Shown piece by piece: positions 34,253 through 43,153 of a DNA stretch of 64,000 nucleotides. The DNA is from JBKHXF01 sp046566145 (GTDB lineage: Bacteria; Actinomycetota; Nitriliruptoria; Nitriliruptorales; Nitriliruptoraceae). Location: NCBI GenBank assembly GCA_046566145.1, contig JBKHXF010000008.1:62001-126000 (forward strand). The letters are read 5' to 3'. Below the pieces are notes generated by a model. That model did no database searches and was not told where the DNA came from. It saw nothing but the letters and a program-made list of their open reading frames with translations. The translations under genes were made by a program, and so were the position numbers. Within the stretch, counting starts at the first letter, position 1. Each line of letters begins with the position of its first letter.

Positions 34253-34340
34253 CTGTCGTCTCGCTGCGCCTCCCCAGCGGACCCGCCGAACGTGCGCAGA
34301 GCGCTCCTGCCGGGCCCCCGGCCGGCGCCCTGCGCACGAC

Positions 34341-34404
34341 GACGGGGCCGCCCGGTGTGGACGGCCCCGTCGGGGTCCCAGCGCCGGCGGCGGACCGCCG
34401 GCGC
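34341..34404 (-). terminator. Tandem terminators of ahcY
   Basis: Two hairpins follow the ahcY stop. The first is GCGCCGGCGG-CGGA-CCGCCGGCGC (34381-34404, 10-bp stem, 4-base loop), starting 8 bases after the stop; the second is GACGGGGCCG / CGGCCCCGTC with an 11-base loop (34341-34371). The first is built from two copies of the over-represented CGCCGGCG palindrome. Confidence 0.75.
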
Positions 34405-34412
34405 CGGCGAGC

Positions 34413-35720
34413 TCAGTAGCGGTAGGCCTCGCCCTTGAACGGGCCCTCGACCGGCACGCCGAGCGAGTCGGCCTGCTCCTGGGTGAGGGTCGTCAGCGTC
34501 GCCCCGATCTTCTCGAGGTGCAGGCGGGCGACCTCCTCGTCGAGGTGCTTGGGCAGGACGTAGACGTCGTTCGCGTACTCGTCGTGGCGCTCCCACAGCT
34601 CGATCTGGGCGAGCACCTGGTTGGTGAACGAGGTCGACATCACGAACGAGGGGTGGCCGGTCGCGCAGCCGAGGTTGACCAGCCGGCCCTCGGCGAGCAG
34701 CACGACCGAGCGGCCGTTGGGCAGGTGCACGAGGTCGACCTGCGGCTTGACGTTGGTCCACTCGTACTGACGCAGCGCGGCCGTGTCGATCTCGGTGTCG
34801 AAGTGGCCGATGTTGCAGACGATCGCCTGGTCCTTCATCTCGAGCACGTGCTCGAGCCGGATGACGTCGTCGCAGCCGGTCGCGGTCACGAAGATGTCGG
34901 CCAGCGGCGCGGCCTGCTCCATCGTGACGACCTTGTAGCCCTCCATCGCGGCCTGCAGCGCCGTGATCGGGTCGATCTCGGTCACCCAGACGATGGCGCC
35001 CATGGCCTTCAGCGCGGCCGCGGAGCCCTTGCCGACGTCGCCGTACCCGGCGACGACCGCCGTCTTGCCGGAGATCATCACGTCGGTGGCGCGCTTGATG
35101 CCGTCGACGAGGGACTCGCGGCAGCCGTAGAGGTTGTCGAACTTGGACTTGGTGACCGAGTCGTTGACGTTGATCGCCGGGACCTTGAGCAGCCCGTCGC
35201 GCACGAAGCGCTTGAGCTGCGCGACACCGGTGGTGGTCTCCTCGGAGACCCCCTTGATGTCGTCGAGCAGCTCGGGGCGCTCCTTGTGGACGAGCGCGGT
35301 CAGGTCACCGCCGTCGTCGAGGATCATGTTCGGGCCGGAGCCGTCGGGCCAGGTGAGCGTCTGCTCGATGCACCAGACGTACTCCTCCTCGGTCTCGCCC
35401 TTCCAGGCGAAGACCGGGGTCCCGGCGGCGGCGATCGCGGCGGCCGCGTGGTCCTGGGTCGAGAAGATGTTGCAGGACGACCAGCGGACCGAGGCGCCGA
35501 GGTGCTCGAGCGTCTGGATGAGCACGGCGGTCTGGATGGTCATGTGGAGGCAGCCGGCGATGCGGGCACCGGCGAGCGGCTTGCTGTCGCCGTAGCGCTC
35601 GCGCAGGGCCATCAGGCCCGGCATCTCCTTCTCGGCCATCGCGATCTCGATGCGGCCCCAGTTGGCCTGGGAGATGTCGCGGACCTTGTAGTCACCATCG
35701 GTGGAGAACGTGGCGGTCAC
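34413..35720 (-). CDS. ahcY: Adenosylhomocysteinase (SAH hydrolase)
   Basis: A 435-residue NAD-dependent enzyme that splits S-adenosylhomocysteine into homocysteine and adenosine. Family blocks: GARIAGCLHMTIQTAVLIQTL, SSCNIFSTQDHAAAAIA, NVNDSVTKSKFDNLYGCRES, VVAGYGDVGKGSAAAL (NAD site), CNIGHFDTEID and the C-terminal PFKGEAYRY. GTG 35720 has GAAGGA upstream. It lies downstream of egtD on the same strand after a 249-base gap, so may be separately expressed. Confidence 0.96.
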   Translation of the reverse strand: MTATFSTDGDYKVRDISQANWGRIEIAMAEKEMPGLMALRERYGDSKPLAGARIAGCLHMTIQTAVLIQTLEHLGASVRWSSCNIFSTQDHAAAAIAAAGTPVFAWKGETEEEYVWCIEQTLTWPDGSGPNMILDDGGDLTALVHKERPELLDDIKGVSEETTTGVAQLKRFVRDGLLKVPAINVNDSVTKSKFDNLYGCRESLVDGIKRATDVMISGKTAVVAGYGDVGKGSAAALKAMGAIVWVTEIDPITALQAAMEGYKVVTMEQAAPLADIFVTATGCDDVIRLEHVLEMKDQAIVCNIGHFDTEIDTAALRQYEWTNVKPQVDLVHLPNGRSVVLLAEGRLVNLGCATGHPSFVMSTSFTNQVLAQIELWERHDEYANDVYVLPKHLDEEVARLHLEKIGATLTTLTQEQADSLGVPVEGPFKGEAYRY

Positions 35721-35969
35721 GTCGGGGTTCCTTCGTCTTCGTCGTCCGTGCAGCCGGACACCACCCGGGGTTCGCGCCCGGGCCCCGCCCGGTCGGGGCG
35801 GTGTGCCGGGGCGCACACGTCCACGACGCGGCGTGGGTCGTGCGGTGGCGTGGCGTGGGAGGGCGCAACGGGGTGGGCACGGTGCACCCCGGGGCGACGG
35901 CGGACACCGTCATGGCCGGACTCGGCCTCCTCGCGTTGCCGCACAGTCTGCCGTGTCGAGCGGCAGGTG
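35721..35969 (-). other. ahcY leader region, 249 bases without a gene
   Basis: Very GC-rich with several local hairpins, for example CCGCCC/GGGCGG near 35787-35802. I looked for a SAH riboswitch and did not find its conserved core (see rejected list). No clear -10 box for ahcY was recognised here. Confidence 0.4.
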
Positions 35970-36986
35970 TCAGGCACCATCCGTCGGGTGCGCGGCTCCG
36001 GGGGCGGCGCGGCGGGCCGTGACCAGCGCGAACCAGCCCGCCTCGTCGGTGTCGAAGCGCTCCACCTCGAGCCCCGCGTCCGCGAGCTCCTCGCGCAGCC
36101 CCTCCGGCCGGAACTTGCACGACAGCTCGGTGCGGATGGCGTCCCCGGGCTCGAGCACCACCGCCGGCGCGTCGCCGACGGCCGGGATGGTGACCTCCTC
36201 GGTGGCGTGGAGCCACATCTCGATGCGCTCGTGCTCGGGGTCCCAGCGCGCCTCGTGGGTGAAGCTGTCGGCGCGCAGGTCGGCCCCGAGCTCGGCGCCG
36301 ACGACCCGCAGCATGTTGCGGTCGAACTCGGCGGTGACGCCCCGGGCGTCGTCGTAGGCGGCGACCAGCACGGACGGGTCCTTGACCAGGTCCGCACCCA
36401 GCACGAGGCGGTCCTCGGGCCGCAGCAACGAGGCGATCCGCCCCAGCAGGTCGGCCCGTCCCGACCGGTCCTGGTTGCCGATCGTGGAGCCGAGGAAGGC
36501 CACGAGGCGGGGACCGTCGGGCGGCGGGATGCGGCCGAGGTCGTCGTGGAAGTCCCCGACGAACCCGTGCACGTCGAGCCACGGGTAGACGCGGGTGAGC
36601 GCCTCGGCGGCGCCCCGGACGGCCGCCTCGCTGACGTCGAGCGGGACGTAGCGGGTCCCCGACCCGTGGGCGCGCATGGCCTCGAGCAGCAACCGGGTCT
36701 TGCGCGACGACCCCGAGCCGAGCTCCAGGACCTCGACCGGGCTGCAGGTCGCCACCACGTCCGGGGCGACACGCTCGAGGATCGCCGTCTCGGTGCGCGT
36801 CGGGTAGTACTCCTCGAGCTCGGTGATGTCCTCGAAGAGCGCCGAGCCGACCGCGTCGTAGAAGTACTTGGGCGGCAGCCAGCGCGGATCGTCGGCCATC
36901 CCGACGGCCAGGTCGTCCTCGAGCTGCGCACGCAGCGAGCGGGGCGTCGAGAGCCGCTCGACGGTGATGTGGTCGGTGGTGCTCAC
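35970..36986 (-). CDS. egtD: Histidine N-alpha-methyltransferase EgtD
   Basis: 338 residues. The SAM-dependent methyltransferase has the family blocks PPKYFYDAVGSALFEDIT, EYYPTRTETAIL, VLELGSGSSRKTRLLLEA (motif I), YVPLDVSEAAV, FLGSTIGNQ and ELSCKFRPEGL. It adds three methyl groups to histidine to form hercynine, producing three SAH. GTG 36986 overlaps the egtC stop by four bases. Last gene of the egt operon and just upstream of ahcY. Confidence 0.95.
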   Translation of the reverse strand: MSTTDHITVERLSTPRSLRAQLEDDLAVGMADDPRWLPPKYFYDAVGSALFEDITELEEYYPTRTETAILERVAPDVVATCSPVEVLELGSGSSRKTRLLLEAMRAHGSGTRYVPLDVSEAAVRGAAEALTRVYPWLDVHGFVGDFHDDLGRIPPPDGPRLVAFLGSTIGNQDRSGRADLLGRIASLLRPEDRLVLGADLVKDPSVLVAAYDDARGVTAEFDRNMLRVVGAELGADLRADSFTHEARWDPEHERIEMWLHATEEVTIPAVGDAPAVVLEPGDAIRTELSCKFRPEGLREELADAGLEVERFDTDEAGWFALVTARRAAPGAAHPTDGA

Positions 36987-37795
36987 GAGGTCGTGCTCGA
37001 TCCGTGTCGCAGGGTCAGGGGATGCACGGTGGGCGGCGACCCGGGGTCGACGACGACGAGGTGGCCCTCGGGCACCTCGACCCACCCCGGGTCGTCGTCG
37101 AGCGGCTCCGAGGCCAGCAGGCTCGCGCCCGGCCAGCGGTCGCCGTCGTGCAGCGTGAACAGCGTGTTGGCGGCGTGCTCGTGCGACACCCGCGTCGCGA
37201 CGAGGCGTGCACCGTCGGTCAGCACCACGTTGAGGGTCGCGGCCGCGCCGGCGGCGGCGCACGCGGCCACGACGCGCGTCAGGCCCAGCGTGACGGCCTC
37301 CGCCAGGTCCCCCGTCTCGCGCAGCGCGGCGGCGACGACGCGGAAGGTCGTGACCGAGTCGGAGACCACCTCGATGGCGTCGGCGAGGTCGTCGGGCAGG
37401 TCGGCCTCGAGCCGCCGGCGCACGCCGGCGCGGTACGCCCCGAGCCAGCCGTTGTGCGCGAAGCCGAGGCCGTCGTGGAGGAACGGCCCCACGTTGCCCG
37501 GCCCGTGCGGGATGCCCGGCGTCGCCGCCCGGACGGCGGCGAGGACCGTCGTGCCCGAGAGGTGCGGCGCGAGGGACCCGAGGTTGGGGTCGGCCCACGG
37601 GGTGCGCTCGGTCACGTAGCGCAGCGGCGTCCCCCCCGGCGCCGGCCACCACACCGCGCCGGTGCCGTCGACGTTGACCTTGGCCGAGAGCATCGTGCGT
37701 GGCTCGTACGCCTGGTGCGAGAGCGAGTGCGGGGGGTCGAGGAGCAGCGACGAGAGCGGGGTCGGCGGACCGACGAGGGCGGCGAGGCGGCACAC
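36983..37795 (-). CDS. egtC: Gamma-glutamyl-hercynylcysteine S-oxide amidohydrolase EgtC
   Basis: A 270-residue class II glutamine amidotransferase-fold enzyme. The protein starts MCRLAALVG, with Cys2 as N-terminal nucleophile after Met removal; FAHNGWLGAYR (near residue 114) and SDSVTTFRVV are family positions. It removes glutamate from gamma-glutamyl-hercynylcysteine sulfoxide. GTG 37795 is three bases after the egtB stop. Confidence 0.92.
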   Translation of the reverse strand: MCRLAALVGPPTPLSSLLLDPPHSLSHQAYEPRTMLSAKVNVDGTGAVWWPAPGGTPLRYVTERTPWADPNLGSLAPHLSGTTVLAAVRAATPGIPHGPGNVGPFLHDGLGFAHNGWLGAYRAGVRRRLEADLPDDLADAIEVVSDSVTTFRVVAAALRETGDLAEAVTLGLTRVVAACAAAGAAATLNVVLTDGARLVATRVSHEHAANTLFTLHDGDRWPGASLLASEPLDDDPGWVEVPEGHLVVVDPGSPPTVHPLTLRHGSSTTS

Positions 37796-37798
37796 GGT

Positions 37799-39142
37799 TC
37801 AGCCCCCTGCGACGTCGTGCGCGAGACGGACCCCGGCCATGAGCTGGCGCCGGTAGGGGTGGTCCCAGTTGCGGTAGGTCGCGCGGGCGAAGGGGACGCC
37901 GATCGCCCACGACGAGCCGCGCAGCACCCGGTAGTCGCCCCCGAAGAACACCTCGCTGTACTCCGGGTACGGGAAGGCCTCGAACCCCGGGTAGCCCTCG
38001 AACGAGGACGTCGTCCACTCGTAGACGTCCCCCGCGAGCTGCTCGACGCCGAGCGCCGACGCGCCGGCCGGGTAGCTGCCGACCGGCTGGGGCCCGAGGT
38101 GGCGGAGGCCGACGTTGGCCCGCTCCTCGCTCGGCTGCGCGTCGCCCCACGGGAAGGTGCGGGGCTCGAGCGGCCGGGCCGGGTCGAACCGTGCGGCGCG
38201 CTCCCACTCGTGCTCGGTGGGCAGCCGCGCCCCCGCCCACGTCGCGAAGGCCTCCGCCTCGAAGAACGACACGTGCTGGACCGGCTCCCGCGGGTCGAGC
38301 GGGGCGACCCGGCCGAAGCGCCGCAGCAGCCAGCCCCCGCGCGCGTCGGGCAGCCACCCCTGGGGCGCGACGTGCCCCTCGTCCTCGAGCCAGGCCCGGC
38401 CCCGGGCCGACCACAGCTCGGGCCGGCGGTAGCCGCCGTCGTCGACGAAGGCGGCCCACCGGCGGCAGGTGACGGGGAACCGGTCGATCGCGAAGGTCGC
38501 GACGTCGACCACGTGGGTGGGTCGCTCGTTGTCGTAGGTCCACGCCCGCGCGTCGGTGCCGATGGTGGTCGGACCGCCGGGCACGAGGACCCGCTCGGTG
38601 TCGTCGACCTCACGGGCCGGCCGGCGGTCGTCGCCGACCCCCGCCGGCGTGTACCCGTCGAGGTCGTCGCGGAGCCCGAGCGCCTGCAGCATCGTCTCCT
38701 GGTGCTGGGACTCGTGGCCGGCGAGCATCAGGTGGACGAAGCCGTCGGCGAGCAGCGGGTCGGACGGGTCGAGCTCGAGCCCGTGCAGCACCTCCAGGAC
38801 CTCGGCCCGGACCTCGGTGAGGTACGCGAGGGTCTCCTCGCGGGGTGGCAGGGGCAGCTCGCCGCGGACCCACCGCGGCTGCTCGAACGGGTTGTAGAGC
38901 TCGTCGCGGGCGGGATCGTCCGCCGGGCGGCCGGTCAACCGGCGCACGAGCCAGAGCTCCTCGAAGTTCCCGACGTGGCCGACGTCCCACACGAGCGGGG
39001 ACATGAAGTCCACGTGCTGTCCGTGGACGGTCTCGTCGTCCAGCGGCGCGACGAGGGCCAGGGTGCGCCGGCGGGCGCGCTCGAGCAGGTCGGCGAGCTC
39101 TCGGCGCCGGGCGCGGTCGTCGGCGGTGGGGAGGGCGGACAA
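37799..39142 (-). CDS. egtB: Hercynine oxygenase EgtB
   Basis: 447 residues. A DinB-like N-terminal domain carries the iron-binding His residues (WDVGHVGNFEELWL and HESQHQETMLQAL), followed by a formylglycine-generating-enzyme/sulfatase-modifying domain (ATFAIDRFPVTCRRWAAF, LPTEHEWERAARF, GDVYEWTTS, VLRGSSWA). It joins hercynine and gamma-glutamylcysteine with O2 to form the sulfoxide. The start is TTG 39142 with a good GAGGAG site; longer starts run into the egtA gene end. Confidence 0.93.
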   Translation of the reverse strand: MSALPTADDRARRRELADLLERARRRTLALVAPLDDETVHGQHVDFMSPLVWDVGHVGNFEELWLVRRLTGRPADDPARDELYNPFEQPRWVRGELPLPPREETLAYLTEVRAEVLEVLHGLELDPSDPLLADGFVHLMLAGHESQHQETMLQALGLRDDLDGYTPAGVGDDRRPAREVDDTERVLVPGGPTTIGTDARAWTYDNERPTHVVDVATFAIDRFPVTCRRWAAFVDDGGYRRPELWSARGRAWLEDEGHVAPQGWLPDARGGWLLRRFGRVAPLDPREPVQHVSFFEAEAFATWAGARLPTEHEWERAARFDPARPLEPRTFPWGDAQPSEERANVGLRHLGPQPVGSYPAGASALGVEQLAGDVYEWTTSSFEGYPGFEAFPYPEYSEVFFGGDYRVLRGSSWAIGVPFARATYRNWDHPYRRQLMAGVRLAHDVAGG

Positions 39143-39186
39143 CGGGGGCTCCTCGGCGGGGGCGGGCGGTTCGGTGGTGGGGCGTC

Positions 39187-40599
39187 TCAGGTGGCCACGC
39201 CGACGGGGTGGCGCCCGCCTGCCACGACCGGCTCGCTGACCGAACGCAGCGCGTCGAGCGGGTCCACCGCGAGGCGTTCGGCGAGCTCGTCGGCCGGGGC
39301 CCGGCCGCGGAGGGTGAAGCGGTCGACGAACGCCTCCGCCACGTCGACCATGTCGGGCGTCACCTCGGGGAGGCGTCGGGCACCGTCGAGCGCGAAGGAC
39401 CAGGCCTCCACGGCGAGGGCGCACAGGGCCGGGTCGTGCAGGCCGGCGGTCGCCGCGCGCGCCAGCAGGGACGGGAGCGCCGGCGCGTGCGGTTCGAGCA
39501 GCTCCCGGACACGGTCACGGGCGACGTCGTCGTACAGCACGCCGGCCAACAGGGTGACCGGGACCGGCCGCCACGGGGCCGGGACGGCGTCGAGCGCCCG
39601 GATCTCGAGGGCCCCGCGGGGACGCACCTCGTGGAACAGCGTCGTCAGGTGGCCCCGGAGGTCCGGCTCGGTCGGCCAGCCGTGCTGGCCGTCACCCTCG
39701 TCGAGCCAGGTGCCGAACCGCCACCCGGGCCGCCCCGGGGTCGCGCCGCCGGCACCGTCCGCCACGAGCAGGACGTCCGCGTCGAGCGCGGCGCCGACCA
39801 TGGTGCCGACCAGGTCCTCGGACCCCTGTCGCACCCCCGCGGGCACCCCGGTGCGGGTCGGGTCCAGCCGTTGCCAGGCCCGTGCGCGACCGGACACGGC
39901 GCCGGGGCGGCCGGGTCTGCCGCCGACCGGGCTGTGGGCGAAGGTGGCCGTGAGGAGCGGGGCCAGGAGGTTGGCGAGCCGCCACCGCGCCGCCAGCACC
40001 GCACCGGCACCGGGGTCGACGTTGACCTGCAGCGACGCCGTGCCCCGCATCATCCGTGCGCCCTCCGGGGACCTCGTCGCCAGGTAGGTCGCCATCGCGG
40101 GGTACCTGGGGGCCGTGAGCTGCTGCGGCACCTGCTCGACGTCGTGCCAGACGTCGAGGCCGACCGAGCACAGCGCGACGCCGGAGCGAGCGGCCGCGAG
40201 GGCGAGCGCGTCCAGCGGGAGCACGAGGTCCTCCAGCGCGGTCGCGGCGTCCGCGGCACACGCACCGGAGACCTCGACCTGCGCGCCGGGCTCGAACGTG
40301 AGCCGTCCGCCCGCCGTGAGCGGGATCCCGGCGGCGGACACGGTCGCGCCGGGGGCGAGGACGTCGTCCGCGTCGCCGCGCATCGACGCGACCAGCCCGA
40401 GCACGGACGCCGGGTCGTCCACGTGGCCGAGCGGCACCCGGCTCGTGCGACCGTCCGCGTGCACCCGGACCGGGACGAGCTCGACCTCCAGACCGACCGC
40501 CCGGCCCTCGCAGGTCCCCGCGGCCGGGAGGACGACGTCCGCCACGACCCGCTCGACGTCGTCGCGTCGGAGGCGCTGCGCTGGGTCCCGCGTCGGCAC
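39187..40599 (-). CDS. egtA: Glutamate-cysteine ligase EgtA
   Basis: About 470 residues of the plant/actinobacterial GCS2-type ligase family. Blocks: GLEVELVPV near residue 36, MRGTASLQVNVD, ANLLAPLLTATFAHSP, SGRARAWQRLDPTRTG and ALEIRALDAVPA. It makes gamma-glutamylcysteine, the sulphur donor for EgtB. GTG 40599 was chosen because AGGAG precedes it; GTG 40632 is an alternative. First gene of egtABCD; egtE is not present here. Confidence 0.9.
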   Translation of the reverse strand: MPTRDPAQRLRRDDVERVVADVVLPAAGTCEGRAVGLEVELVPVRVHADGRTSRVPLGHVDDPASVLGLVASMRGDADDVLAPGATVSAAGIPLTAGGRLTFEPGAQVEVSGACAADAATALEDLVLPLDALALAAARSGVALCSVGLDVWHDVEQVPQQLTAPRYPAMATYLATRSPEGARMMRGTASLQVNVDPGAGAVLAARWRLANLLAPLLTATFAHSPVGGRPGRPGAVSGRARAWQRLDPTRTGVPAGVRQGSEDLVGTMVGAALDADVLLVADGAGGATPGRPGWRFGTWLDEGDGQHGWPTEPDLRGHLTTLFHEVRPRGALEIRALDAVPAPWRPVPVTLLAGVLYDDVARDRVRELLEPHAPALPSLLARAATAGLHDPALCALAVEAWSFALDGARRLPEVTPDMVDVAEAFVDRFTLRGRAPADELAERLAVDPLDALRSVSEPVVAGGRHPVGVAT

Positions 40600-40635
40600 T
40601 CGGCCGCTCTCCTCGGTCCGGCCCTCGGCGACGCC

Positions 40636-40641
40636 ACGGTA
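40636..40641 (-). promoter_or_regulatory. Predicted -10 box of the egt operon
   Basis: TACCGT on the minus strand (40641-40636), about 37 bases before the egtA GTG. Matches the recurrent TAnnnT pattern; no clear -35. Confidence 0.35.
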
Positions 40642-40709
40642 CGGCGGCGGCCCCGTCGGCGCCGCGCCGGGACCTGACCGGACGGCGGGCCCCGCCCGAC
40701 CTCGTCGGG

Positions 40710-41489
40710 TCAGACCGAGTCGACGAGCCGCGAGACGGCACGTCGCGTGGTCCGGAGCCGGACCGGCAGGTCGCGGCACCGCAGCAGCCGGTCGAGGAAG
40801 TCGTCACGCGGGACGTCGACGGCACCCAGCGACCGCAGGTGCGGGGTGGTGAGCTGGACGTCGAGTGCCCACCCGCCGGCGGCACGGAGCCGGGTGAGGA
40901 GGTCGAGCAGGGCCACCTTCGACGCATCGTCCTCCCGGTGGAACATGGACTCCCCCGTGAAGACGGCGCCGACCTGGACGCCGTACACCCCACCCACGAG
41001 CCGGCCGTCCGCGGACCACACCTCGAGGCTGTGTGCCCAGCCGAGCTCGTGGAGCCGCTGGTAGGCGCGGGCCATGGGGGCCGTGATCCACGTCCCCTCC
41101 TCGCCCCGCTCGGCACCGCACTCCGCGACCACCTGCTCGAAGGCCCGGTCCACCGTCGTCGTCCACCCCGATCGGCGCAGCGTCCGCCGCAGCGACCGGG
41201 AGACGTGCAGCGTGTCGGGAGCGAGGACGCCGCGGGGATCGGGCGAGAACCACGGCATCGGCACGCCCGGGTGCGGCCAGGGGAAGATCCCGCGCCGGTA
41301 GGCGTCGACGAGCGTCGCCGGCGCCAGGTCCGCCCCGATGCCCACGACGCCGTCCTCGTCCGCCTCGGCCGGATCGGGCAGGAGCCACGACGACGGTGGG
41401 ACCGGTTCGGGGGCACGCGCCAGCCCCGGCTCGGCCGGGACGAGCGGCCGACGCCGGACCCGGCGCCCACGGGACGTCGGATCGCTCAT
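40710..41489 (-). CDS. aat: Leucyl/phenylalanyl-tRNA-protein transferase
   Basis: 259 residues. Signature sequence YRRGIFPWPHPGVPMPWFSPDPRG (residues about 65-88), then ERGEEGTWITAPMARAYQRLHELGWAHSLE and GGVYGVQVGAVFTGESMFH, the aminoacyl-tRNA and peptide pockets. It attaches Leu or Phe to proteins with N-terminal basic residues, marking them for ClpS-ClpAP-type degradation. clpS is present at 45.5 kb, completing the N-end-rule pathway. ATG 41489. Confidence 0.93.
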   Translation of the reverse strand: MSDPTSRGRRVRRRPLVPAEPGLARAPEPVPPSSWLLPDPAEADEDGVVGIGADLAPATLVDAYRRGIFPWPHPGVPMPWFSPDPRGVLAPDTLHVSRSLRRTLRRSGWTTTVDRAFEQVVAECGAERGEEGTWITAPMARAYQRLHELGWAHSLEVWSADGRLVGGVYGVQVGAVFTGESMFHREDDASKVALLDLLTRLRAAGGWALDVQLTTPHLRSLGAVDVPRDDFLDRLLRCRDLPVRLRTTRRAVSRLVDSV

Positions 41490-41593
41490 GAGGCACCCCG
41501 CACGCCGTGCTCCACGTCGGTCCTGTCTGGTCGCCCCGGACGGGCCGGCCGTCCCGCGGCGGCTGGCGACACCGTGCCCGACGCCTCGATCCG

Positions 41594-41629
41594 CCGAAGG
41601 TCGGGCCGAAGGTCGGGCCGAAGGTCGGG
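41594..41629 (-). repeat. Three tandem copies of a 12-bp repeat
   Basis: CCGAAGGTCGGG occurs three times without gaps (41594-41605, 41606-41617, 41618-41629). If the minus-strand -10 box just beyond is right, the repeats start within a base or two of the aat transcript start and lie in its leader. Confidence 0.9.
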
Positions 41630-41637
41630 GTCGTCCG

Positions 41638-41660
41638 AGGCTAGCGAGCGCGGCTACGGT
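41638..41660. promoter_or_regulatory. Divergent -10 boxes for aat and exonuclease gene
   Basis: TAGCCT on the minus strand (41643-41638) faces aat, and TACGGT on the plus strand (41655-41660) faces the exonuclease gene; they are 11 bases apart, so expression of the two genes is likely mutually affected. Confidence 0.4.
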
Positions 41661-41690
41661 CCGGGCGAGGCACACGGCACGGAGGCGAGC

Positions 41691-42596
41691 GTGGTCCGGC
41701 TGCACCTGGTCGACGGCACGTACGAGCTGTTCCGCGCCCACCACTCCCCCCGGCCCGGGGCGACGTCGCCGGACGGGCGCGACGTCAAGGCGACCCGGGG
41801 CGTCCTGGCATCCCTGGTGTCGCTGCTGACCGACGAGGACGAGGCGGTGACGCACCTCGCCGTCGCCTTCGACAACCCGATCACCTCGTTCCGCAACGAC
41901 CGATTCGCCGGGTACAAGGACGGCTCGGGCACCGACCCGGCGCTGCTGGCGCAGTTCGACCTCGTCGAGGACGCCGTCGCGGCGCTCGGGGTGGTCGTCT
42001 GGCGGTGCGTCGAGCACGAGGCCGACGACGCCCTGGCGACCGCCGCGGTCCGGTTCGCCGACGAGGTCGACCAGGTGCGCATCCTCACCCCCGACAAGGA
42101 CCTGGGGCAGGTCGTCCGCGGCGACCGGATCGTCCAGGTGGACCGGATGCGGGACCGGGTCCTCGACGAGGACGGCGTGCTCGACCGGAGCGGGGTGCCG
42201 CCGACGAGCGTGCCGGACCTGCTCGCGCTGGTGGGCGACAGCGCCGATGGCATCCCCGGGCTGCCCGGCTTCGGGGCGAAGTCGGCGGCGGCGGTCCTGC
42301 AGGCCCACCCGCACCTCGAGGACGTCCCCGACGACCCCGGACGCTGGGGGGCCGCGGTGCGCGGCGCCCCACGGCTCGCCGCCACCCTGGCGGCCGCTCG
42401 GGAGGAGGCCCTGCTGTACCGCGACCTGGCGACGCTGCGGACCGACGTGCCGCTGGGCGCGACGGGCGGGTCGGTCGCCGCACCGGCCCTCGAGGACCTG
42501 CGGTGGCGCGGTCCCACCGATCGCTTCCCCGACGTGTGCGCCTCCCTGGGGGACGAGCGCCTGCCCGACCGGGCCCCCGTACCACGCCCGGGTTGA
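41691..42596 (+). CDS. 5'-3' exonuclease (FEN/PolA N-terminal family)
   Basis: 301 residues of the stand-alone 5'-3' exonuclease type. Metal-binding acids appear in HLVDGTYELFR, AVAFDNPITSFRNDRFAGYK, EADDALATAAV and RILTPDKDLGQ; the helix-hairpin-helix motif is VGDSADGIPGLPGFGAKSA. It removes flaps or RNA primers and shows no polymerase domain. GTG 41691 with GGAGG is the start; the long frame before it is a shadow of aat. Confidence 0.88.
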   Translation: MVRLHLVDGTYELFRAHHSPRPGATSPDGRDVKATRGVLASLVSLLTDEDEAVTHLAVAFDNPITSFRNDRFAGYKDGSGTDPALLAQFDLVEDAVAALGVVVWRCVEHEADDALATAAVRFADEVDQVRILTPDKDLGQVVRGDRIVQVDRMRDRVLDEDGVLDRSGVPPTSVPDLLALVGDSADGIPGLPGFGAKSAAAVLQAHPHLEDVPDDPGRWGAAVRGAPRLAATLAAAREEALLYRDLATLRTDVPLGATGGSVAAPALEDLRWRGPTDRFPDVCASLGDERLPDRAPVPRPG

Positions 42597-42755
42597 CCAG
42601 CCCATCCGAACGCCGTCCGGTCGGCCGGGGTCCCGGGGGTGCGCCGAGCCGCGTCGCCGGGCAGTATGGGGGGGCTCCGCAGCCGGCACGCCCCCGCCGC
42701 TGCCACGGGCTTCCGCACCTCATCCGGGCGCAGAGCGACGGACGGGACGAGACGC

Positions 42756-43091
42756 ATGAGCGACGCCAGCACCGACACGACCAACGGCCGCGACCACGAC
42801 GCGCCGGCCGACGCCCCCGCCGAACCGCACCCGCCGCGGGCCACGGAGGGTCGCTCGGACGACCAGCTCGTGCGCGAGATGGTCCGCGCGGACCGGGAGG
42901 ACCACCGCTCCGACCGGTCCGAGCGGGCCGGCACCACGGCGTCCGCTGATGCCGTCGAGTCGCTGCGGCGCGCCCTGCGCGACCTCAAGCACGACGTGCG
43001 CATGCTGAAGGTCGGCGTGGACAAGCAGAGCGTGCTGCTCCAGCGCATCGCCGCGAGCCTCGAGCTGCGCCAGGACGACCAGGCCCGCTGA
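42756..43091 (+). CDS. Hypothetical protein with C-terminal coiled coil
   Basis: 111 residues. The first 60 are disordered and rich in Asp, Pro and Arg; residues 66-105 (ESLRRALRDLKHDVRMLKVG, then VDKQSVLLQRIAASLEL) form a likely coiled coil. No family recognised. It is 62 bases upstream of murJ on the same strand, with a TACCAT box between (43101-43106) that may give murJ its own promoter. Confidence 0.55.
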   Translation: MSDASTDTTNGRDHDAPADAPAEPHPPRATEGRSDDQLVREMVRADREDHRSDRSERAGTTASADAVESLRRALRDLKHDVRMLKVGVDKQSVLLQRIAASLELRQDDQAR

Positions 43092-43153
43092 GCGACGGCC
43101 TACCATCCGCCCGCGCGAGCCGGACGGGCCGGCGGCGGGAGTCGGGTGGACAC

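Noticed and set aside
35721..35969. Possible SAH riboswitch before ahcY
   Set aside because: The conserved core around GCUGC(A/G)ACG and the closing AGGCUCGG element are not present in the right order on the minus strand.
33336..37619. Plus-strand frame of 1,427 residues across ahcY and egtC/egtD
   Set aside because: Antisense shadow of four clear minus-strand genes; low-complexity Arg/Asp/Val sequence with no domain. High GC leaves few stop codons in such frames.
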